9,556 nt of DNA, from contig JAHELO010000040.1 of NCBI GenBank assembly GCA_024644145.1, positions 1-9,556 of the forward strand. The letters are read 5' to 3'. The notes under the pieces are model-generated. The model did not search any database. It had not been told where the DNA came from and saw only the letters and a list, made by a program, of their open reading frames with translations. A program made the translations under genes and the position numbers. Shown here one piece after another: positions 6,322-9,556 of the stretch (the stretch's first letter is position 1; each line of letters begins with the position of its first letter). The DNA comes from Christiangramia sp. (GTDB lineage: Bacteria > Bacteroidota > Bacteroidia > Flavobacteriales > Flavobacteriaceae).

Positions 6322-8328
6322 ATGCTCTCCAGTAAAACCCAAACATTGTCCTTTAATTATAAGGACCATAATATTTCCAAAAAGGATCTAATACAATTAT
6401 ACTCATCGATGTTGAAACCCAGGATGATAGAAGAAAAAATGCTTATTCTTCTTAGACAGGGTAAAATATCCAAATGGTTTAGCGGGATAGGGCAGGAGGC
6501 CATTTCAGTAGGGGTTACTCTGGCTCTGGAAGAAGATGAATATATACTGCCCATGCATAGGAATCTGGGAGTTTTTACGAGCAGGAATATTCCATTATAC
6601 AGGCTTTTTGCGCAATGGCAGGGAAAGGCTTCGGGATTTACAAAGGGGAGGGACCGTAGTTTTCATTTTGGTACCCAGGAATTCAATATTGTAGGGATGA
6701 TCTCCCATTTGGGACCTCAATTGGGAGCGGCAGACGGGATTGCACTCGCACACAAATTAAGGAAAGAGAAAAAAGTAACCGCAGTTTTCACAGGCGAAGG
6801 AGGTACGAGTGAAGGCGATTTTCATGAAGCATTGAATATTGCTTCAGTTTGGGATCTACCGGTGTTGTTCTGTATAGAAAATAATGGTTACGGATTATCA
6901 ACTCCAACCAGCGAACAATATAGGTGTACAGATCTTGCTGAAAGGGGAGCAGGTTATGGAATGGAATCTCATATCATTGATGGCAATAATATTCTGGAAG
7001 TGTATTCGAAAATATCTGAAATCACTACAAGTATTCGAAATAATCCACGGCCGGTATTAATTGAATTTAAAACTTTTAGAATGCGTGGTCATGAGGAGGC
7101 TAGCGGCACCAAATATGTACCTAATGAATTAATCGAAGAATGGGAGGAAAAAGATCCTATCGTAAACTTTGAAAATTATCTACTTGAAAAGAAAATTATT
7201 GAAGAAAACGAAATCGTAGCATTTAAGGATAAGATTCAAAGTGAAATAGATGAAAACCTTCAGCTAGCATTTTCAGAAAACTCCATAGATTCATCTTCTA
7301 CTAATGAATTAGATGATGTTTATGAAGAGTTTAAATATGAGGAGTTTAAGCATTCAAATGAAAATGAGAACATCCGCTTTGTGGATGCTGTGTCCCAGGC
7401 TTTACATGCATCTCTAAAGCGTCACGATAACCTCGTGCTAATGGGGCAGGATATTGCAGATTATGGTGGTGTGTTTAAGATAACCGAAGGTTTCACAAAT
7501 GAATTCGGGAAAGATCGCGTTCGTAATACTCCTATTTGCGAATCGGCTATTGTTTCTACTGCGATGGGACTTTCCATAAACGGAATGAAGGCCATGGTGG
7601 AAATGCAGTTCAGCGATTTCGTTAGTTCTGGTTTTAATCCCATTGTGAATTACCTGGCTAAAGTGAAATACAGATGGGATCAAAATGCAGATGTTGTTAT
7701 TAGAATGCCTTGCGGCGGAAGTGTAGGAGCGGGACCTTTCCACAGCCAGACCAATGAAGCCTGGTTTACTAAGGTGCCCGGTTTAAAGGTCGTATATCCT
7801 GCGTTTCCATATGACGCAAAAGGCCTTTTGAATACTGCATTTAACGATCCTAATCCTGTATTGTTCTTCGAACATAAAGCTTTGTATAGAAGTGTAAGAC
7901 AGGATGTTCCAACTGAATATTATACATTACCGTTTGGTAAAGCAGCCACTATAAGGGAGGGATCCCGGCTTAGCATCATTACCTATGGGGCTGGAGTGCA
8001 TTGGGCTCTGGAAGTACTGGAAGATTTGAATTTGGAAAATATAGAGCTAATTGACCTTCGTAGCCTTCAACCCTTAGATATTGAGAGCATTTATAGATCT
8101 GTAAAGAAAACCGGCAAGGTGATAATACTTACTGAAGATTCGTTAACCGGCAGTTTTGCATCTGAAATCGCGGCACAGGTCTCTGAAAACTGCTTTGAAA
8201 GTCTGGATGCTCCGGTTATGCGGGTAGGTAGTATGGAAACTCCTATCCCATTCGCCAGAAACCTCGAAGAAATGTATCTGCCCAAAGAAAGGTTTAAAGC
8301 TAAACTGCAAGATTTAATAGAATATTAA
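6322..8328 (+). CDS. Fused alpha/beta E1 of branched-chain 2-oxoacid dehydrogenase
   Basis: This 668-residue protein joins E1 alpha (about 20-315) to E1 beta (about 350-668). It is the thiamine diphosphate decarboxylase part of a 2-oxoacid dehydrogenase complex. The cofactor/Mg motif runs from GEGGTSEGDFHEAL (158-171) to ENNGYGLSTPTSEQYR (186-201). GEG instead of GDG, followed by STPTSEQYR, is what human BCKDH E1 alpha shows, so a branched-chain substrate (2-oxoisovalerate type) is favoured over pyruvate. In the beta half E407 of TPICESAI is the glutamate expected to activate the cofactor, and GPFHSQTNEAWF (471-482) carries H474. The C-terminal domain (about 540-660) begins near FGKAATIREGS. 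The linker (about 318-350) is acidic and contains a tandem YEEFK repeat. Such fusions are common in Bacteroidota. E2 and E3 genes are not in the window. It is transcribed alone and divergently from the oxygenase operon. Confidence 0.93.
   Translation: MLSSKTQTLSFNYKDHNISKKDLIQLYSSMLKPRMIEEKMLILLRQGKISKWFSGIGQEAISVGVTLALEEDEYILPMHRNLGVFTSRNIPLYRLFAQWQGKASGFTKGRDRSFHFGTQEFNIVGMISHLGPQLGAADGIALAHKLRKEKKVTAVFTGEGGTSEGDFHEALNIASVWDLPVLFCIENNGYGLSTPTSEQYRCTDLAERGAGYGMESHIIDGNNILEVYSKISEITTSIRNNPRPVLIEFKTFRMRGHEEASGTKYVPNELIEEWEEKDPIVNFENYLLEKKIIEENEIVAFKDKIQSEIDENLQLAFSENSIDSSSTNELDDVYEEFKYEEFKHSNENENIRFVDAVSQALHASLKRHDNLVLMGQDIADYGGVFKITEGFTNEFGKDRVRNTPICESAIVSTAMGLSINGMKAMVEMQFSDFVSSGFNPIVNYLAKVKYRWDQNADVVIRMPCGGSVGAGPFHSQTNEAWFTKVPGLKVVYPAFPYDAKGLLNTAFNDPNPVLFFEHKALYRSVRQDVPTEYYTLPFGKAATIREGSRLSIITYGAGVHWALEVLEDLNLENIELIDLRSLQPLDIESIYRSVKKTGKVIILTEDSLTGSFASEIAAQVSENCFESLDAPVMRVGSMETPIPFARNLEEMYLPKERFKAKLQDLIEY
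7321..7350 (+). repeat. 15-base tandem duplication in the E1 alpha/beta linker
   Basis: Bases 7321-7335 and 7336-7350 are head-to-tail copies differing at two positions, both synonymous third bases (GAA/GAG and AAA/AAG). They encode YEEFK twice, at residues 334-338 and 339-343, in the acidic segment joining the alpha and beta parts. Confidence 0.8.
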
Positions 8329-8365
8329 TACAGAATCTTCATATACCTTTTTTCATTAAGAATCC

Positions 8366-8384
8366 TTAACAGGGTCACTGTTAA
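8366..8384. repeat. Perfect palindrome TTAACAG-N5-CTGTTAA downstream of E1
   Basis: Two 7-base arms flank the loop GGTCA, 38 bases after the E1 stop. An RNA hairpin here would be short and AT-rich, and the T-run that follows (8398-8401) is too far away, so it is at best a weak terminator. It could equally be an operator upstream of the DUF1328 gene. An overlapping smaller repeat, TTAAG/CTTAA, spans 8356-8369. Confidence 0.45.
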
Positions 8385-8427
8385 AGTATTAATAATCTTT
8401 TGTTGAAGGTAAAGTACTACTGTAATT

Positions 8428-8435
8428 TAGATTTG
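8428..8435 (+). promoter_or_regulatory. Candidate -7 box for the DUF1328 gene
   Basis: TAGATTTG fits TAnnTTTG and lies 24 bases before the ATG at 8460. Upstream, TTTTGTTG (8398-8405) may hold the -33 element, with spacing slightly longer than usual. The box is also the left arm of an inverted repeat, TAGATTT (8428-8434) and AAATCTA (8447-8453), so a bound regulator could cover the promoter. Confidence 0.5.
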
Positions 8436-8459
8436 ACTAATCAATTAAATCTATAAATT

Positions 8460-8621
8460 ATGGTACGTTTAATCGTTATTTTTCTGATTATCGCAATCAT
8501 CGCCGCGATCTTTGGTTTCGGTGGGATTGCTGAAGGAGCAGCAGATATTGCGAAAATTATATTTTATATTTTCCTGGTACTGCTTGTAATATCATTGCTT
8601 AGCAGATTATTCAGAAGATAA
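8460..8621 (+). CDS. DUF1328 small membrane protein (YtjA-like)
   Basis: This 53-residue peptide begins [20 protein letters not shown] and ends in SRLFRR. Two hydrophobic segments (about 3-20 and 31-49) flank the conserved hairpin [15 protein letters not shown] (19-33), which matches the DUF1328 family (E. coli YtjA, with GFGG and a small-residue turn before AKI). It should sit in the inner membrane with a basic C-terminus. The function of the family is unknown. Related small proteins are often stress-inducible, but that is not shown here. It has its own promoter-like box upstream and a strong hairpin 18 bases after its stop, so it may be a single-gene transcript. It is short enough to be missed by gene callers with a length cut-off. 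Confidence 0.9.
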   Translation: MVRLIVIFLIIAIIAAIFGFGGIAEGAADIAKIIFYIFLVLLVISLLSRLFRR

Positions 8622-8638
8622 TAAACAACATTTAATAT

Positions 8639-8682
8639 AATCCAATGTGTTTTTATGCAACCATAATTCACATTGGATTTTT
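8639..8682 (+). terminator. Rho-independent terminator after the DUF1328 gene
   Basis: Bases 8639-8649 (AATCCAATGTG) and 8669-8679 (CACATTGGATT) are perfect 11-base inverted repeats with a 19-base loop. A run of five Ts (8678-8682) begins in the stem and continues past it on the plus strand. The minus-strand reading lacks an equal T-run, so it most likely ends the DUF1328 transcript. A near-consensus -7 box (GATTTTTG, 8676-8683) overlaps the right arm and could restart transcription for the lipoprotein gene. Confidence 0.65.
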
Positions 8683-8702
8683 GGTTTAAAACAACTCTAC
8701 AA

Positions 8703-9182
8703 ATGAAGAAGTATTTAATTTTAGTTAGCATGACGGTTCTAATGGCGGCATGTGGCGGAACGAGCAAAGTGGCAAAGGAAGCAAGAAAAACCTTTGATGG
8801 CAACTGGACCTTAACAAGTATCACATACCCCAATAATCCCGGAGACTTTAATGTCACTCTTTTCAATGAGGCTACGGCTTCATGTTTTGAGAACAGTACC
8901 TGGGATTTTGTCTCCAATAACAATCGCGGAACTTATACTGTGAGCGGTATGGGCTGTGACGGGGAGACCAACTTTTTCATCTGGTCTATAGATGAAGAAA
9001 ATACCCCGGCTGGGATATATGATTTTCTATTAAAGCCAACCAATGATAATTATAAATCTACCACGGGTAACCAGGGATTCAGACTGAATCTTAAGAACTT
9101 AACAGATAACAACATGGTATGGGAGCAAACGGTTAGTTTAGACGGCTCTCCTTTTACCATAAGAATGAATTTTTCTAAATAA
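8703..9182 (+). CDS. Lipocalin-like lipoprotein
   Basis: This 159-residue protein starts with a lipoprotein signal peptide: basic MKKY, a hydrophobic core, and the lipobox MAAC with C17 as the lipidated residue. The mature part has a GNW motif (33-35) near its start and many short beta strands, as in lipocalin-like proteins of Flavobacteriia. C61 (ATASCFENS) and C85 (GMGCDGE) could form a disulfide in the periplasm. The residues after C17 (GGTSK) lack the acidic run used by these bacteria to export lipoproteins to the surface, so a periplasm-facing location is inferred. An in-frame TTG at 8673 would add ten residues, but it lies in the terminator arm and would bury the signal peptide, so ATG 8703 is chosen. 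The ligand is unknown. The next lipoprotein gene follows after 17 bases, suggesting co-transcription. Confidence 0.8.
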   Translation: MKKYLILVSMTVLMAACGGTSKVAKEARKTFDGNWTLTSITYPNNPGDFNVTLFNEATASCFENSTWDFVSNNNRGTYTVSGMGCDGETNFFIWSIDEENTPAGIYDFLLKPTNDNYKSTTGNQGFRLNLKNLTDNNMVWEQTVSLDGSPFTIRMNFSK

Positions 9183-9199
9183 TAAAAAACAATTAAGCT

Positions 9200-9556
9200 A
9201 TGAAGACAGTTTTTAATAAGATGTTCGCAATTTTATTTATATCCAGCCTTTTAATAGGTTGTGAGGCAACTAAAAATGCGAATAATAAACAAAAAGGCGC
9301 AGTTATAGGAGCTACCGGTGGTGCCGTTATAGGTGGAGTTATTGGTAACAATACTGGTGATGGCAATACTGCATTGGGAGCAATTATTGGAGGAGTTGTT
9401 GGCGGAAGTGCCGGAGCCATCATTGGGGATAGAATGGATAAACAAGCTAAAAAGATTGAAGAAGAGATCCCGGGTGCAGAGGTAGAGCGAGTAGGAGAAG
9501 GAATTAATGTAACCTTTGACGAGACCAGCGGAGTTTATTTTGATACTGAGAAATAT
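9200..9556 (+). CDS. Glycine-zipper OmpA-family lipoprotein (YiaD-like), cut by window end
   Basis: The first 119 codons are present with no stop before the window edge. A lipoprotein signal peptide ends in LIGC, with C21 lipidated, followed by EATKNANNKQKG. Residues about 33-76 form a glycine zipper with repeated GAxxG/GGxxG spacing (GAVIGATGGAVIGGVIG, GAIIGGVVGGSAGAIIG), a segment thought to insert in or pack against membranes. From about residue 97 the sequence GINVTFDETSGVYFDTEKY matches the start of an OmpA C-terminal peptidoglycan-binding domain, most of which lies beyond the window. The arrangement resembles E. coli YiaD, an outer-membrane lipoprotein tied to peptidoglycan. It is 17 bases downstream of the lipocalin-like gene and probably in the same operon. 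The OmpA assignment relies on a short stretch plus the typical domain order. Confidence 0.85.
   Translation, partial: MKTVFNKMFAILFISSLLIGCEATKNANNKQKGAVIGATGGAVIGGVIGNNTGDGNTALGAIIGGVVGGSAGAIIGDRMDKQAKKIEEEIPGAEVERVGEGINVTFDETSGVYFDTEKY

Noticed and set aside
6793..6801. GEG instead of GDG in the thiamine diphosphate motif as a missing metal ligand
   Set aside because: Branched-chain 2-oxoacid dehydrogenase E1 alpha proteins, including the human one, also carry GEG, so it points to substrate class rather than a defect.
7438..7743. Open frame of about 100 codons on the minus strand opposite the E1 beta region
   Set aside because: It is fully antisense to strongly conserved E1 sequence, has no recognisable motifs, and is explained by the coding constraint of the real gene.
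8673..8702. In-frame TTG start that would extend the lipocalin-like protein by ten residues
   Set aside because: It lies in the terminator arm and would put extra residues before a textbook lipoprotein signal peptide starting at ATG 8703.
8564..8923. Minus-strand open frame across DUF1328, the terminator and the lipocalin gene
   Set aside because: It runs through two well-supported plus-strand genes and a terminator hairpin and resembles no family.
9193..9445. Minus-strand frames rich in Pro/Ala or Ser/Asn opposite the OmpA lipoprotein gene
   Set aside because: The low-complexity composition is just the complement of the glycine-zipper codons.
1..9556. tRNA, rRNA, CRISPR array, insertion sequence or phage genes
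   Set aside because: No cloverleaf, repeat-spacer pattern, transposase, terminal repeat or phage protein was seen on either strand.

Overview
The window is AT-rich bacterial DNA that looks like a chromosome segment of a member of the Bacteroidota, most likely a marine Flavobacteriaceae of the Gramella/Christiangramia type. This placement rests on three things. Promoter-like sites match the Bacteroidota -7 box TAnnTTTG. Starts are preceded by A-rich sequence with no clear Shine-Dalgarno motif. The gene types also fit: a fused alpha/beta 2-oxoacid dehydrogenase E1, a DUF1835 protein, a SUI1 factor and lipocalin/OmpA lipoproteins. It is an inference from sequence features and family knowledge, not from a database search.

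Layout. A possible C-terminal tail of a plus-strand gene occupies 1-93 and converges on the minus-strand block. From 6199 down to 81, six genes lie on the minus strand: an isopenicillin N synthase-like 2-oxoglutarate/Fe(II) oxygenase, a SUI1/eIF1-type factor, a DUF1835 protein, a uridine phosphorylase-like enzyme, polyphosphate kinase 1 (ppk1) and a signal-less NMT1/Ca3427-like solute-binding-fold protein. The first four are packed with gaps of 2, 25 and 1 bases. A terminator-like hairpin lies at the SUI1/DUF1835 boundary. ppk1 has its own candidate promoter and shares a 4-base ATGA overlap with the last gene. A 122-base divergent promoter region (6200-6321) separates this block from a plus-strand gene for a 668-residue fused branched-chain 2-oxoacid dehydrogenase E1. 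After an intergenic region with two small inverted repeats come three envelope genes on the plus strand: a 53-residue DUF1328 membrane peptide, a lipocalin-like lipoprotein and a glycine-zipper/OmpA lipoprotein cut off by the window end. A good hairpin terminator lies between the first two.

How they work together. The E1 enzyme would feed branched-chain acyl-CoA synthesis, which supports the iso-branched lipids typical of these bacteria. ppk1 makes polyphosphate, and its tightly coupled partner is a cytosolic ligand-binding fold of unknown ligand. The DUF1328/lipocalin/OmpA trio looks like an envelope-maintenance or stress set. No mobile element, CRISPR array, tRNA or rRNA was seen, and no intergenic stretch exceeds about 135 bases. 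Nothing here is clearly a new defence or secretion system. The points most worth a second look are the coupled ppk1/solute-binding-fold pair, a Tyr at the second catalytic-histidine position of the kinase, and the hairpin built into the end of the SUI1 gene.
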